From: Actinomycetes bacterium
GTDB taxonomy: Bacteria > Actinomycetota > Acidimicrobiia > Acidimicrobiales > Bog-793
Assembly (NCBI GenBank): GCA_021829645.1
Contig: JAKBPI010000008.1
Span: 1-58,451 of the forward strand
Direction: 5' to 3'
DNA length: 58,451 nt
Every line of letters begins with the position of its first letter. Within the stretch, counting starts at the first letter, position 1. Below, piece after piece: positions 8,341-17,754 of the stretch. A program made the translations under genes and the position numbers. The notes beneath the pieces are model-generated. The model did not search any database, had not been told where the DNA came from, and was given only the letters and a program-made list of their open reading frames with translations.

Positions 8341-9370
8341 CATGAGACCAAAGAAAAAATTGTTGAAGTTAAAATCTACTTTGCGAATATTAGCTATTTG
8401 TGGCGGCTTGCTTCTGGATTGGCGCTACCAAGAACTCCCGGAAAAAATTCATCCTTTGGTGGCATTTGGAAGACTGATGGGACGGAGTGAAAAAAAGTTC
8501 TATCGTAATTCAAAACTCTCTGGATTGATTTATCTATGGACAGGCGTTGCCGCCGCTTTTTGTTCTGCTAAATGTTTGCAAAAAATACCAAGTTTGTTGC
8601 CGAAAAGTAAGTCTTGGCAAAACAATATAGCTTTAGCTTGGGACTGTCTCACCTCGTGTCTGGGCGTCTATTTTGCGGTAGGCGGAAAAACCCTGTGGCA
8701 TATTGCCGAAGAAGCAGCTAGCTTTTTGGAAACAGGCGATATGGAATCAGCCAAGAGTGAGCTATCTAAGTTGGTAGGGCGAGACACGCTTCACTTGGAT
8801 GCCCCTGAAATAGCGCGTGCGATCATAGAGTCGGTAGCTGAAAATACGGTTGACGCCGTTACATCACCAATTTTCTATGCTTTTACGGGAGGTCTTGTCT
8901 CTGTTTTAGTACACAGAGCTGTAAATACTATGGATGCTATGGCCGGTTATAAAAATGAGCGGTATAGCCAATTCGGTTTTTTCAGTGCCAAGTCTGACGA
9001 TGTCTTGAACTACCTTCCCGCTCGTTTGTCTGCTGTGAGTGTTGTCTGTGTTATGCCGGGGCAAGCACACAAAATTTACACCACAGTTAAGAATGAAGCA
9101 GCAGCACACCCTTCACCAAACGGAGGGGTAATAGAAGCCGCTTTTGCTGCGGCGCTGGATGTCAAGTTGGGTGGTGTCAATTTTTATAATTCCATTCCGG
9201 AGTCCAGACCGGTGTTTGGCTCTGGCAGATTGCCGGAGTTTGCCGATATAAATGCGGCAGTCACTTTGTCTAAGAAAATTACGTTTATGTCCATTGCTTT
9301 ACTTGTGCTTTCCGCCATTTCGTTTCATAGGTGTACACGCAATATTTTCATGATGGGATTTAGGGGTTAA
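8321..9370 (+). CDS. cbiB: adenosylcobinamide-phosphate synthase (CbiB/CobD)
   Basis: Membrane enzyme that attaches aminopropanol (or its phosphate) to adenosylcobyric acid, giving adenosylcobinamide (phosphate). Family blocks are HPLVAFGRLMGRSEKKFYR, VGRDTLHLDAPEIARAIIES, AENTVDAVTSP and NTMDAMAGYKNERY followed by DDVLNYLPARL. Start is ambiguous: ATG 8321 has GGGAG upstream, while ATG 8342 has a stronger GGAGG at 8327-8331 and would reduce the overlap with cobS. Named CobD in the Pseudomonas scheme, not to be confused with Salmonella CobD. Confidence 0.93.
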   Translation: MLGGSPDMRPKKKLLKLKSTLRILAICGGLLLDWRYQELPEKIHPLVAFGRLMGRSEKKFYRNSKLSGLIYLWTGVAAAFCSAKCLQKIPSLLPKSKSWQNNIALAWDCLTSCLGVYFAVGGKTLWHIAEEAASFLETGDMESAKSELSKLVGRDTLHLDAPEIARAIIESVAENTVDAVTSPIFYAFTGGLVSVLVHRAVNTMDAMAGYKNERYSQFGFFSAKSDDVLNYLPARLSAVSVVCVMPGQAHKIYTTVKNEAAAHPSPNGGVIEAAFAAALDVKLGGVNFYNSIPESRPVFGSGRLPEFADINAAVTLSKKITFMSIALLVLSAISFHRCTRNIFMMGFRG

Positions 9371-9374
9371 CGGG

Positions 9375-10346
9375 ATGACTGCAGAAAACGCTTTTTATTT
9401 GCCCGGCGGTGAACATGGGGGTAACGCTTCTGTCGTGGAGGCTTACTTGGGGCTTGCACCATTTTCTCTGATTGACCTTTCAATGTCGATGAATCCATTT
9501 GCCGAAAACATCACCGCTCTGTTAAGCGATTTAGCTTATACTGTGGGAATTTATCCCAATTCTGAGAAGTTACAGTTGCTCTTGGCAGAGATTCTTGATG
9601 TCGATCACAGATATCTATTGTTGACAAACGGGGCAGCAGAAGCTATAGCTTTGGTAGCCCACGAAGTCAAAGTTGCCAAAGTAGACGAACCGGAGTTTTC
9701 GCTTTGGAAAAAGCATCTTTGCTTAGTTTCGAAAGAAGCTGGTTTGGTGAAATCAAATCCGGTAAACCCCACAGGTGAACTTGTGCCAGAGAATTTGCGG
9801 GCAATGGTTTTTGACGAAGCCTTTTACCCCCTGACTAAAGGGGAATGGAGTAGGAGGGACTTCGATAGCTCCTCTACTATAGTTATCGGATCTCTGACGA
9901 AACTGTTTGCTATTCCTGGTCTCAGGTTGGGCTATCTGATTTGCAAAGATGAGTCCAAATTAGCCAGGATGAAAAAAAGGCAACCGGAATGGCCAATTTC
10001 TTCTCTTAGTATCGCGGTAGCGGAACAATTGTTACCCGGAGTCGATTTAGCGCTTATTAGAAAAAAAATTATTAGGCGCCAGCAAGAACTCTACGAGCTT
10101 TTGACTTCTTATGATCTAAAAGTCAATGTCTGCCAGGCTCCCTGGCTATTAATTGAGAATGCCTCTTGGCTGAGGTATTTTTTGGCACTGGAAAAAGTGT
10201 TGCTCCGTGATTTGACAAGCTTCGGGATGCCGAGCATGTTACGCATGGGCTTACCTAACGATTCCCAAATGGATTTCTTAGCAAAAGCCTTACCGAAGGC
10301 TATTCATAAAGGAAAACAGTTTCATGGGATAAGGAAGTGGTCGTAA
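9375..10346 (+). CDS. cobC: PLP-dependent L-threonine-O-3-phosphate decarboxylase-like enzyme (CobC type)
   Basis: Class I/II aminotransferase fold related to histidinol-phosphate aminotransferase. In this operon it most likely makes aminopropanol phosphate from threonine phosphate for CbiB. Visible: an N-terminal GGEHGGN segment typical of CobC/CobD decarboxylases, NPVNPTGELVP, the VFDEAFYPLT block, and the PLP Lys in GSLTKLFAIPGLRLGY. 323 residues, somewhat short for the family: the region between the glycine-rich start and NPVNPTG is compressed. It begins four bases after cbiB. Fold is sure; the exact reaction rests on context. Confidence 0.82.
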   Translation: MTAENAFYLPGGEHGGNASVVEAYLGLAPFSLIDLSMSMNPFAENITALLSDLAYTVGIYPNSEKLQLLLAEILDVDHRYLLLTNGAAEAIALVAHEVKVAKVDEPEFSLWKKHLCLVSKEAGLVKSNPVNPTGELVPENLRAMVFDEAFYPLTKGEWSRRDFDSSSTIVIGSLTKLFAIPGLRLGYLICKDESKLARMKKRQPEWPISSLSIAVAEQLLPGVDLALIRKKIIRRQQELYELLTSYDLKVNVCQAPWLLIENASWLRYFLALEKVLLRDLTSFGMPSMLRMGLPNDSQMDFLAKALPKAIHKGKQFHGIRKWS

Positions 10347-10385
10347 TTTTTATTATATGTTGTGTGAAAAAATTGTGAGATTATT

Positions 10386-12089
10386 ATGTCTGCAGTAATG
10401 ATCTGTGGTACCGCAAGCGACGTGGGGAAAACAAGAGTCGTTGCCGGCCTATGTCGTCTTTTGAGTAGAAATGGCATCGCCGTAGCTCCGTTCAAAGCCC
10501 AAAACATGTCTCTCAATTCCTACGTTACAAATGACAACAGTGAGATAGCCCGCTCCATAGCAAGTCAGGCAAAAGCAGCCGGTTGTGAGCCCGAGGTCGA
10601 TATGAACCCCATTTTGTTAAAACCTACATCCAAAGATTTATCACAGGTAATCTTGTTAGGTAAGCCGTATGCCGAGCGATCCGCAAGTGACTTTGTTAAA
10701 AAAACAAGTGCTTCTACTGAACTACTCGGTATCGTGAAAGATTCTTATTTCCGTCTATCTTCAAGTTTCGATGTCATTATTTTAGAAGGAGCGGGGGGAG
10801 CCGCTGAAATTAATTTAATACAAAATGACGTAGTAAATCTACCGTTAGCCAACGAGTTGGGCATTCCCGTTATCGTAGTTGCCGACATAGAACGCGGCGG
10901 TGTATTTGCTTCCCTTTACGGAACTTATCGGATTTTACCTGAGCACTTACAACAATGTTTAGCGGGCTTTATTATCAATAAGATGCACGGTGACCCCTCG
11001 CTTTTGGAAAGCGGTATTACTTGGCTTGAAAAGAATACAAACATGAAGTGTTTCGGTATCCTGCCTTACATTGAAGACATTTTTATTGACGGGGAAGACT
11101 CACTTTCCTATCAAAAGAATTTTGCACCGGAGGAACACTTGCCGGTAAAGCACAATAGATATATACAAGATCATGATTTTCTCGACTGCTCAAAGGAGAA
11201 TATAGTAGATGCTGATCAAGTCAAAGATCTAAGTCAGTCAAGATCTCCAAAAAGCAAAAGAAGCGACTTACTTGATGTAGTCGTTTTACGCTTTCCCTAT
11301 TTGTCAAATTATACCGATTTTGACCCTTTATTCATGGAGCCATCGGTGCTCGTCCGCTTTGTTGCATCAGGAGAAAAAATAGGTACTCCGGATCTGATTA
11401 TTTTGCCGGGCTCAAAAAACACAGTAAGCGATTTTTTATGGATGAAAGAAAAAGGTATTGATGAAGCGTTGTACCTTGCAAACGCCAGAGGAAGTCTCAT
11501 CTTTGGTATTTGTGCAGGTTACCAAATGCTTGGTATGAGTATTGAAGACGAGTTTGAGTCGAAATATGGTCTTGTAAAAACATTGGAGATGTTGCCGGTC
11601 GTAACCAGATTTGCTTCGCAAAAGACAATACGGCGTACGCGCGGAAGCTCTCTTTTCCTGAGACATTGCGACATTGAAGGCTACGAGATCCATCATGGAG
11701 TCATAGAACCGGCACCGTCTTCTGTCATCAATCCTCTGTTTGCTATAGATAACGATTTGTCAACTTCTCCTGGTGAAAAATCTTACTTTACTAAAGAAGA
11801 AATTCGTTCTGCTGTCAACGCTGATTGTTTACAAGAAGACACAGTATATGAAGGTTGCTTCAATTCGCGGCAAAATATATTTGGGACTTCTTTGCACGGT
11901 ATTTTTGAAGCAGACAAATTCAGGATAAATTTTTTGCGTTATGTGGCAAATCAGCATAGCAAAAATATAAATACTTCTAACATCTCCTATGAGTATTTAC
12001 GCGAGTACGAGATAGATAAAATTGCAGATGCATGTGATAAATACTTAGACATGAAATCGCTGCTAAGACTTATTGATTACAGAAAGTGA
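10386..12089 (+). CDS. cobQ: adenosylcobyric acid synthase (CobQ/CbiP)
   Basis: Glutamine-dependent amidase converting adenosylcobyrinic acid a,c-diamide to adenosylcobyric acid. N-terminal ATPase domain: GTASDVGKT at 8-16, PFKAQNMSLNSYVT at 35-48, LEGAGGAAEINL. C-terminal glutaminase domain: catalytic Cys376 in GICAGYQMLG and the late GTSLHGIFE His segment. Residues about 250-293 are a poorly conserved charged insert. At 567 residues it is longer than the usual 490-510. A 39-base gap separates it from cobC. Its presence implies that corrin-ring diamide is made elsewhere or scavenged, since no earlier ring-synthesis genes are here. Confidence 0.94.
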   Translation: MSAVMICGTASDVGKTRVVAGLCRLLSRNGIAVAPFKAQNMSLNSYVTNDNSEIARSIASQAKAAGCEPEVDMNPILLKPTSKDLSQVILLGKPYAERSASDFVKKTSASTELLGIVKDSYFRLSSSFDVIILEGAGGAAEINLIQNDVVNLPLANELGIPVIVVADIERGGVFASLYGTYRILPEHLQQCLAGFIINKMHGDPSLLESGITWLEKNTNMKCFGILPYIEDIFIDGEDSLSYQKNFAPEEHLPVKHNRYIQDHDFLDCSKENIVDADQVKDLSQSRSPKSKRSDLLDVVVLRFPYLSNYTDFDPLFMEPSVLVRFVASGEKIGTPDLIILPGSKNTVSDFLWMKEKGIDEALYLANARGSLIFGICAGYQMLGMSIEDEFESKYGLVKTLEMLPVVTRFASQKTIRRTRGSSLFLRHCDIEGYEIHHGVIEPAPSSVINPLFAIDNDLSTSPGEKSYFTKEEIRSAVNADCLQEDTVYEGCFNSRQNIFGTSLHGIFEADKFRINFLRYVANQHSKNINTSNISYEYLREYEIDKIADACDKYLDMKSLLRLIDYRK

Positions 12090-12096
12090 GTTTAAT

Positions 12097-13854
12097 ATGA
12101 ATTATCCAAGACCTATTCCCCTGACAGGAGATACCACTTCGGCTAAAACGAGAAAAGCAGAGCCTGACGGATGGCGCTTTGGCGAAGAAGAGAGAAAGTC
12201 TTTTTATGATATTTTATATTCCAGAAGAGATGTCAGAAGATTTAGACCCGATGACATTGGAGCAGAACTTCTGCAGAAAGTTTTAGCTGCCGGGCATGCC
12301 GCCCCCTCTGTGGGCCATTCTCAGCCTTGGCGTTTTATTGTCGTGCGTGACGATAATTTGCGAGCCAGAGCTGCTCAACTGGCGGCCAAAGAGCGCTTGG
12401 CGCAGGCTTCCAAGCTGGATGAAATAAAAAGACGTCAAATGCTTGACTTCCAGCTAGAGGGGATTGCTGAAGCCCCCATCGGGATCGTAGTCTGCTGTGA
12501 CAGGCGGGTATCTCATGAAAAGGTTTTAGGTAGGGCTACCTATATCGACGCCGATATGTGGTCATGTGCAGCAGCCATCGAAAACATGTGGCTGGCGGCG
12601 AGGGCAGAAGGTCTAGGATTGGGCTGGGTAACACTTTTCCAGAGTAAAGATCTTGCTGATTTACTTTCAATACCAGATGGTGTAGAAAATTTGGGGTGGC
12701 TGTGTCTCGGGTGGCCAGACGAGAGAAACCCTTTTCCTGGTCTTGAGCGACATGGGTGGTCGAAAAAACTTGATTTAGACCAACTAGTATTTTTTGATAG
12801 CTGGGAAAATACAACAGACAGACCTCTTTCTTCTGTCGTAGCCCCAGTGGGAAGTAGCATTGTAGATGTAAGAGACGATACTGATGAGCTGCTGTATGTG
12901 CCCGGCTCTTTGGGTATTTTGGATAAGTCTATGGACAGGTTGGCGCATTATGGGATAGACGGAACGGAGAAGGCCACCATGGCACTGGTAGCCTGCGATC
13001 ATCCGGTAACGATGCATCAAATATCTGCTTATCAAATCAACGTTACGCGTGATGTTTTTGAGGCTGCGGCGCGCGCTGAATCTTTGGGAGCGGCTTTTAC
13101 TGCGCAAGCTTCTGTCGGTTTACTTTTGGTGGACGTGGGAGTTGAGGGAAAACAGACGCAGAACTCTTTGCTGCTAAGGGCGTCCCATGAAAGAGGTGAT
13201 TTACTTAGGAGCGATGCCCTGAGTATTGCTGATGCTATAAATTTTTATAATTTTGGCATCGATGTAGCCAAAAAAATTATTACAGAATCTAAAGTTCTTT
13301 TACTCGGCGAGGTAGGCATGGGCAATACAACGGTTGCAGCGGCTTTGACATCCGTGCTTTTGGATCTTGAGGGATTTCAATGCATAGGGCAGGGATCCGC
13401 TGCTGATTACGCCATAGCCAGCAAGAAAATTGCAACCGTAAATCGCATAAAGGAAAGAGTCTTTTCAGAGGTTCAAGACCTAGCCTCTGCCGATCCTATT
13501 CTGGTGGCAGCAAAAGCGGGCGGACCCGATATAGCCTTTATGCTTGGTCTGATATTTGAGTTTTCCAGGCTGAATGGCGTTGTTATGTTGGACGGCTATC
13601 TGACTTCTGTGGCTGCCCTATTGGCAACCCGTTTGGATGCTTTGGTAGCAACTCACCTTTTGGCGTCACACCGTAGTAAAGAACCGGCTCATAAGCTTAT
13701 TTTAGATAATTTAGGGTTGGAACCATTGTTCGACTTTCGTATGAGGGCAGGGGAAGGAATAGGTGCTGTATTGGCCTGGCAAATGCTTGCTTTGAGTTTA
13801 CGGGCGCGGGCTAACACGGCCAGAGTGGAAGAATACTACGGAGATTTTAGATAG
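12097..13854 (+). CDS. fused 5,6-dimethylbenzimidazole synthase (BluB) - phosphoribosyltransferase (CobT)
   Basis: Two enzymes in one chain. The N-terminal third is BluB, a flavin-fragmenting nitroreductase-fold enzyme that makes DMB: SRRDVRRFRP near 42, GHAAPSVGHSQPWRFIVV, and AARAEGLGLGWVTL. The C-terminal part is CobT, which activates DMB to alpha-ribazole phosphate: PGSLGILDKSMDRLAHY, GEVGMGNTTVAAAL, GGPDIAFMLG, and RAGEGIGAVLAWQM with the catalytic Glu near residue 553. Direct product channelling is possible. I prefer ATG 12097, seven bases after the cobQ stop; an in-frame TTG at 12073 overlaps cobQ. Last gene of the operon; no strong terminator follows. Confidence 0.93.
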   Translation: MNYPRPIPLTGDTTSAKTRKAEPDGWRFGEEERKSFYDILYSRRDVRRFRPDDIGAELLQKVLAAGHAAPSVGHSQPWRFIVVRDDNLRARAAQLAAKERLAQASKLDEIKRRQMLDFQLEGIAEAPIGIVVCCDRRVSHEKVLGRATYIDADMWSCAAAIENMWLAARAEGLGLGWVTLFQSKDLADLLSIPDGVENLGWLCLGWPDERNPFPGLERHGWSKKLDLDQLVFFDSWENTTDRPLSSVVAPVGSSIVDVRDDTDELLYVPGSLGILDKSMDRLAHYGIDGTEKATMALVACDHPVTMHQISAYQINVTRDVFEAAARAESLGAAFTAQASVGLLLVDVGVEGKQTQNSLLLRASHERGDLLRSDALSIADAINFYNFGIDVAKKIITESKVLLLGEVGMGNTTVAAALTSVLLDLEGFQCIGQGSAADYAIASKKIATVNRIKERVFSEVQDLASADPILVAAKAGGPDIAFMLGLIFEFSRLNGVVMLDGYLTSVAALLATRLDALVATHLLASHRSKEPAHKLILDNLGLEPLFDFRMRAGEGIGAVLAWQMLALSLRARANTARVEEYYGDFR

Positions 13855-13935
13855 CGCATAGAATCTTCTCTGATGAAATAAGTACTCGGATATCGGCTAG
13901 AGTAAGAATAGATCATCATAATAAGGAGAAATAAA

Positions 13936-14421
13936 ATGACTGTTCAAGTCGGAGACGCTATCCCTGATGTAAAAGTAAAAATTATTGACAGGGAAGGAAC
14001 CCGTGATGTTTTTACAAAAGAGCTTTTTGCCGAAGGAAAAAATGTCTTGTTTGCCGTTCCCGGTGCTTTTACTCCTACGTGTTCTGATTACCATTTACCA
14101 GGTTTCGTGGTCCGTGCCGATGAAATACATGACAAAGGAGTAAAGGGCATTTACTGCATCGCCGCCAACGATGCTTTTGTGATGTCTGCTTGGGGTCAGT
14201 CTCGCGATGTGGATCCGGATTACATTTCCTTGCTTGCCGATGGAAACGCAGACTTTGCTAAAGCTATGGGTTTGGAGATGGATGGCTCCGCTTTTGGACT
14301 CGGTACAAGATCACAACGTTATGCAGCCATTATCGAAGACGGCATCATTCAACACCTCAACGTAGAGGCAGCAGGTAAGTTTGAAGTGAGTTCGGCTGAT
14401 GCCGTCTTGGCACTTTTGTAA
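13936..14421 (+). CDS. peroxiredoxin, Prx5 type
   Basis: Thiol peroxidase that reduces hydrogen peroxide and organic peroxides. 161 residues. The Prx5 active-site block VPGAFTPTCSDYHLPGF carries the peroxidatic Cys49, with the conserved Pro and Thr before it. Other family segments are CIAANDAFVMSAWG and FGLGTRSQRYAAII. The only other Cys is in GIYCIAAND, which is the usual non-catalytic position, so this is probably a 1-Cys enzyme needing an external thiol. The start has a strong AAGGAG ten bases upstream at 13923-13928. It is set apart from the cobalamin operon by 80 bases. Confidence 0.93.
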   Translation: MTVQVGDAIPDVKVKIIDREGTRDVFTKELFAEGKNVLFAVPGAFTPTCSDYHLPGFVVRADEIHDKGVKGIYCIAANDAFVMSAWGQSRDVDPDYISLLADGNADFAKAMGLEMDGSAFGLGTRSQRYAAIIEDGIIQHLNVEAAGKFEVSSADAVLALL

Positions 14422-14551
14422 AGAGCAAATCTACATATAGAAAAGGCTTTGTTGTCAACCCACCTATTGTTGCTGGGGTCTTCTTGACATATTCGGTCCT
14501 TTTCCGGGAAATCTGATCCATATCTGAGATATACGGATGTAAATTAGGTTT

Positions 14552-15469
14552 ATGACCACTTTAGAAAAAGACAGCAGCAGTAACGAGTCGACGGTATCAA
14601 CCGGAACTATGTTGGTAAAGACCGGTCTGGCTGAAATGCTAAAAGGCGGCGTTATCATGGACGTTGTCGATTCAGACCAGGCCAAGATTGCCGAAGATGC
14701 CGGTGCGGTAGCCGTAATGGCCTTGGAAAGGGTCCCGGCTGATATCAGAAGAGACGGCGGAGTCGCTCGTATGAGTGATCCGGAGTTGATCTTAAAGATA
14801 AAAGAGCAGGTCAGTATTCCGGTCATGGCAAAGGCGCGTATAGGTCACTTTGCCGAAGCACAGGTGCTGCAAGCTATACAGGTAGACTATATAGATGAGA
14901 GCGAAGTCCTGACCCCGGCAGACGAAGAAAACCATATTGACAAATGGAAGTTCACGGTACCCTTTGTCTGTGGAGCAACAAACTTGGGGGAAGCGCTAAG
15001 ACGCATAGCTGAAGGTGCTGCGATGATTAGGTCTAAAGGGGAAGCCGGTACGGGTGACATAGTAGAAGCCGTTAGGCATCTGCGTAGTATAAATAAAGAA
15101 ATTAAAATGCTTGCTACGGCAGAACCGTCCGAAAGATTTGCTTATGCAAAAAAATTAGCAGCCCCAGTTGCTTTAGTAGAGGAAGTAGCCAGGTTGGCTA
15201 AATTGCCAGTGCCTCTTTTTTGTGCCGGCGGGATAGCAACCCCAGCAGACGCTTCTCTGGTGATGCAGCTTGGAGCAGAAGCGGTCTTTGTGGGTTCGGG
15301 TATTTTCAAGAGCGAAGATCCCTCCAAAAGGGCAAGAGCTATTGTGGAAACAACGGCACACTTTGAAGATTTTGACCTGGTGGCCAAAGTATCCCGCTCT
15401 TTAGGTGACCCCATGTTTGGCATGCAGGCAAAGACGGCCGATATCAAGTTGCAAGAGCGCGGATGGTAG
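14552..15469 (+). CDS. pdxS: pyridoxal 5'-phosphate synthase, PdxS subunit
   Basis: Lyase subunit of the deoxyxylulose-independent PLP pathway; builds PLP from ribose 5-phosphate, glyceraldehyde 3-phosphate and ammonia delivered by PdxT. 305 residues. Strongly conserved blocks: [78 protein letters not shown] and [20 protein letters not shown]. Starts at ATG 14552 without a clear ribosome site. Its stop overlaps the pdxT start, so the two subunits are translationally coupled. Confidence 0.97.
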   Translation: MTTLEKDSSSNESTVSTGTMLVKTGLAEMLKGGVIMDVVDSDQAKIAEDAGAVAVMALERVPADIRRDGGVARMSDPELILKIKEQVSIPVMAKARIGHFAEAQVLQAIQVDYIDESEVLTPADEENHIDKWKFTVPFVCGATNLGEALRRIAEGAAMIRSKGEAGTGDIVEAVRHLRSINKEIKMLATAEPSERFAYAKKLAAPVALVEEVARLAKLPVPLFCAGGIATPADASLVMQLGAEAVFVGSGIFKSEDPSKRARAIVETTAHFEDFDLVAKVSRSLGDPMFGMQAKTADIKLQERGW

Positions 15470-16053
15470 TAGGTGTCTTAGGCCTGCAAGGGGATTTTGC
15501 AAAGCATATTGATATTTTAAATTCACTTGGTGAGACTGGTGTTGCGGTAAGAAAGCGCCAGGATTTAGCCGATATTTCCGGACTTATCATACCCGGTGGA
15601 GAATCTACTACATTGTCACTTCTTCTGGATTCACAAGGGCTGTATGACGACATAAAGCTTTTGCTATCCGATCGACAAATGCCCGTATTTGGTACGTGTG
15701 CCGGTATGGTGATGCTTGCCAAAACCCTTATTGACGCCAAAGAAGGACAAAAGACTTTTGGCGCTGTAGATATTTCTGTCAAAAGAAATGCTTTTGGTTC
15801 TCAGATTTTCTCATTTGAAAAAGACCTAATTGTGGAAGGTATCGACTCAGGCGTCATGCACGCTGTTTTTATTAGAGCTCCTTATGTGGTGCGTGTCGGG
15901 AGTTCTGTTTCGGTACTAGCTGACATAGAACACTTGGGCGAAAGGCATCCTGTAGTGTGTCAAGAGGGACGAGTTTTGGTCTCTGCTTTTCATCCAGAAA
16001 TTGTAGGTGATGACAGACTACATAGATTATGGTTGGAAAAATGCGTACACTAA
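15463..16053 (+). CDS. pdxT: pyridoxal 5'-phosphate synthase, glutaminase subunit PdxT
   Basis: Class I glutamine amidotransferase that supplies ammonia to PdxS. 196 residues, normal. [14 protein letters not shown] at the N terminus, IIPGGESTT at 42-50, the nucleophile Cys79 in FGTCAGM, and the His/Glu pair in [14 protein letters not shown] near the C terminus form the complete catalytic set. ATG 15463 lies within the last codons of pdxS (7-base overlap). The pair is self-contained. Confidence 0.97.
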   Translation: MVVGVLGLQGDFAKHIDILNSLGETGVAVRKRQDLADISGLIIPGGESTTLSLLLDSQGLYDDIKLLLSDRQMPVFGTCAGMVMLAKTLIDAKEGQKTFGAVDISVKRNAFGSQIFSFEKDLIVEGIDSGVMHAVFIRAPYVVRVGSSVSVLADIEHLGERHPVVCQEGRVLVSAFHPEIVGDDRLHRLWLEKCVH

Positions 16054-16209
16054 GGTTGAATTACGTTTTTGAAGCGAAATTCTTATAGGTTATTAAGGTA
16101 GTTGTGTATATATGGGTTACTTTCGATAGAATATCATTAAATATTCACAGCCTGCCTAGACAATTCCGGTAAAGCATGATTTGATTTGCTATACGACAAA
16201 GGGGAAACA

Positions 16210-17754
16210 ATGCAATTTTTGAAGAAGACAACCCTACGTTTGACGGTTTCGCTACTCGTTTTATTGAGTGTGACAGCCGGCATGGTGAGTGTTGCCGGTG
16301 CCGTAGGGGGGCAGAGTCATCTTAAGTCAAAGACAGCTATGGGTGTTGCTCATTATGTCATCACAACGCCGAATTGGCACAAATGCGACAAGCAGTTTTT
16401 GTGTACAGATCTGCCCGTACCGCTGTCATATAGCAACCCTGGACTTGGCAGTATTAAGATTTCCGTAGTAGAGTACCAGGCTCTTAACGGACCAGGTGCT
16501 CCCGACATCTTTATCAATCCAGGTGGGCCGGGTGTATCTGGTGTACAGTTCTTGGAAGCAGACTATAAGCAGTTTCCTCTTTCTTTGAGAAAAAGTTTTA
16601 ATTTAATCAGCTGGGATCCACGAGGTGTTGGACAAAGCGATCCTGTATCGTGCTTGACAACCGCCCAACAGACAAGATCTTTTCTTGCCGTCAATCCGGA
16701 TCCCTCTACCAAGAAAGAAATCAATCAAGAGATTCAAAGCATAAAGGGCTTTGTTGCCGACTGTGTAAAGCACACATCTAAAGCGTTGTTGGAGAATATC
16801 TCTACGTCCAATGATGTGAGAGATCTCAATCTATTGCGTATGGATTTTAGACAAGCAAAGCTCAACTATTTAGGATTTTCCTACGGCACATATCTGGGAG
16901 AACTCTATGCGCAGATGTTTCCTCATACCATCAGAGCTATGACGCTTGATGGGGTGTTTGATCCAGATTTGAGTACTTTACAGCTAGACGCAGCCCAAGC
17001 AGCCGGTTTTGAATCTGAGCTGAATGGATTTTTTAAGTATTGTGATAAAAACAGTACATGTTCTCAGGGTCTGCCGGGTGGAGCAGCATCACAATTCAGA
17101 CAGATTATGAAACAGTTTAAAAATGGGAGCACAGTAGTCGGCCAGCTATTATCGAAATATGGCGGAAACGTGACAGTCAATTACGCCATCGCACTGCTCG
17201 GTACTATAGCCGCACTATACTCTCCCAAGACCTGGCCTCTACTTGGTGTTGGCTTGGGTGATATTATTTCCAACGGTAATGGTCAAGTTCTGGCTGGTCT
17301 GGCCTATAGCTATGCGGGCCTACAGCTCAACGGCAATTTTTCAAATCAGTATTCTGCAAACATAGCCATTAATTGTGCGGATAGGCCAAGTTTCGGGTCT
17401 TTGTCACAGTTGGAAAAAAGTGTTCAAAAGCTCGGTTCTAAATATCAGGATTTTGGCGCTAGTGTTGTCTGGGGTAACTTAGAGTGTTTGTATTGGCCTG
17501 TGAAACACCAAGGGTCTCCAGGGGTAATTCACGCACCAGGCACACCGACCATTTTGCTCGTGGGTTCTACTGGTGATCCAGCCACACCATACCAATGGGC
17601 AAAGTCGGTGGCGAATCAGCTGGATAATGCCGTACTATTGACAAGGGTGGGAAACGGCCATTTGGGGTATTTCGTTTCCACTTGTGTGCAAGGTTATGTA
17701 GATAATTATTTTGCGAATTTGCAATTACCTAAAAAAAATACCACTTGTCACTAA
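16210..17754 (+). CDS. secreted alpha/beta hydrolase with TAP-like C-terminal domain
   Basis: Exported serine hydrolase of the tripeptidyl-aminopeptidase/SlpD group common in actinobacteria. I start at ATG 16210, preceded by AAAGGGG at 16198-16204; a TTG at 16186 is in frame but has no ribosome site. The first 35 residues form a Sec signal peptide with LRLTVSLLVLLSVTAG as core and an AGA-type cleavage site. Catalytic elements: oxyanion segment NPGGPGVSG, DPRGVGQSD, nucleophile Ser in LGFSYGTYLGELYA, acid in GSTGDPATP, and His in GNGHLGY. Six or more Cys outside the signal suggest disulfides. Probably cleaves peptides or esters outside the cell; the substrate is unknown. Confidence 0.88.
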   Translation: MQFLKKTTLRLTVSLLVLLSVTAGMVSVAGAVGGQSHLKSKTAMGVAHYVITTPNWHKCDKQFLCTDLPVPLSYSNPGLGSIKISVVEYQALNGPGAPDIFINPGGPGVSGVQFLEADYKQFPLSLRKSFNLISWDPRGVGQSDPVSCLTTAQQTRSFLAVNPDPSTKKEINQEIQSIKGFVADCVKHTSKALLENISTSNDVRDLNLLRMDFRQAKLNYLGFSYGTYLGELYAQMFPHTIRAMTLDGVFDPDLSTLQLDAAQAAGFESELNGFFKYCDKNSTCSQGLPGGAASQFRQIMKQFKNGSTVVGQLLSKYGGNVTVNYAIALLGTIAALYSPKTWPLLGVGLGDIISNGNGQVLAGLAYSYAGLQLNGNFSNQYSANIAINCADRPSFGSLSQLEKSVQKLGSKYQDFGASVVWGNLECLYWPVKHQGSPGVIHAPGTPTILLVGSTGDPATPYQWAKSVANQLDNAVLLTRVGNGHLGYFVSTCVQGYVDNYFANLQLPKKNTTCH

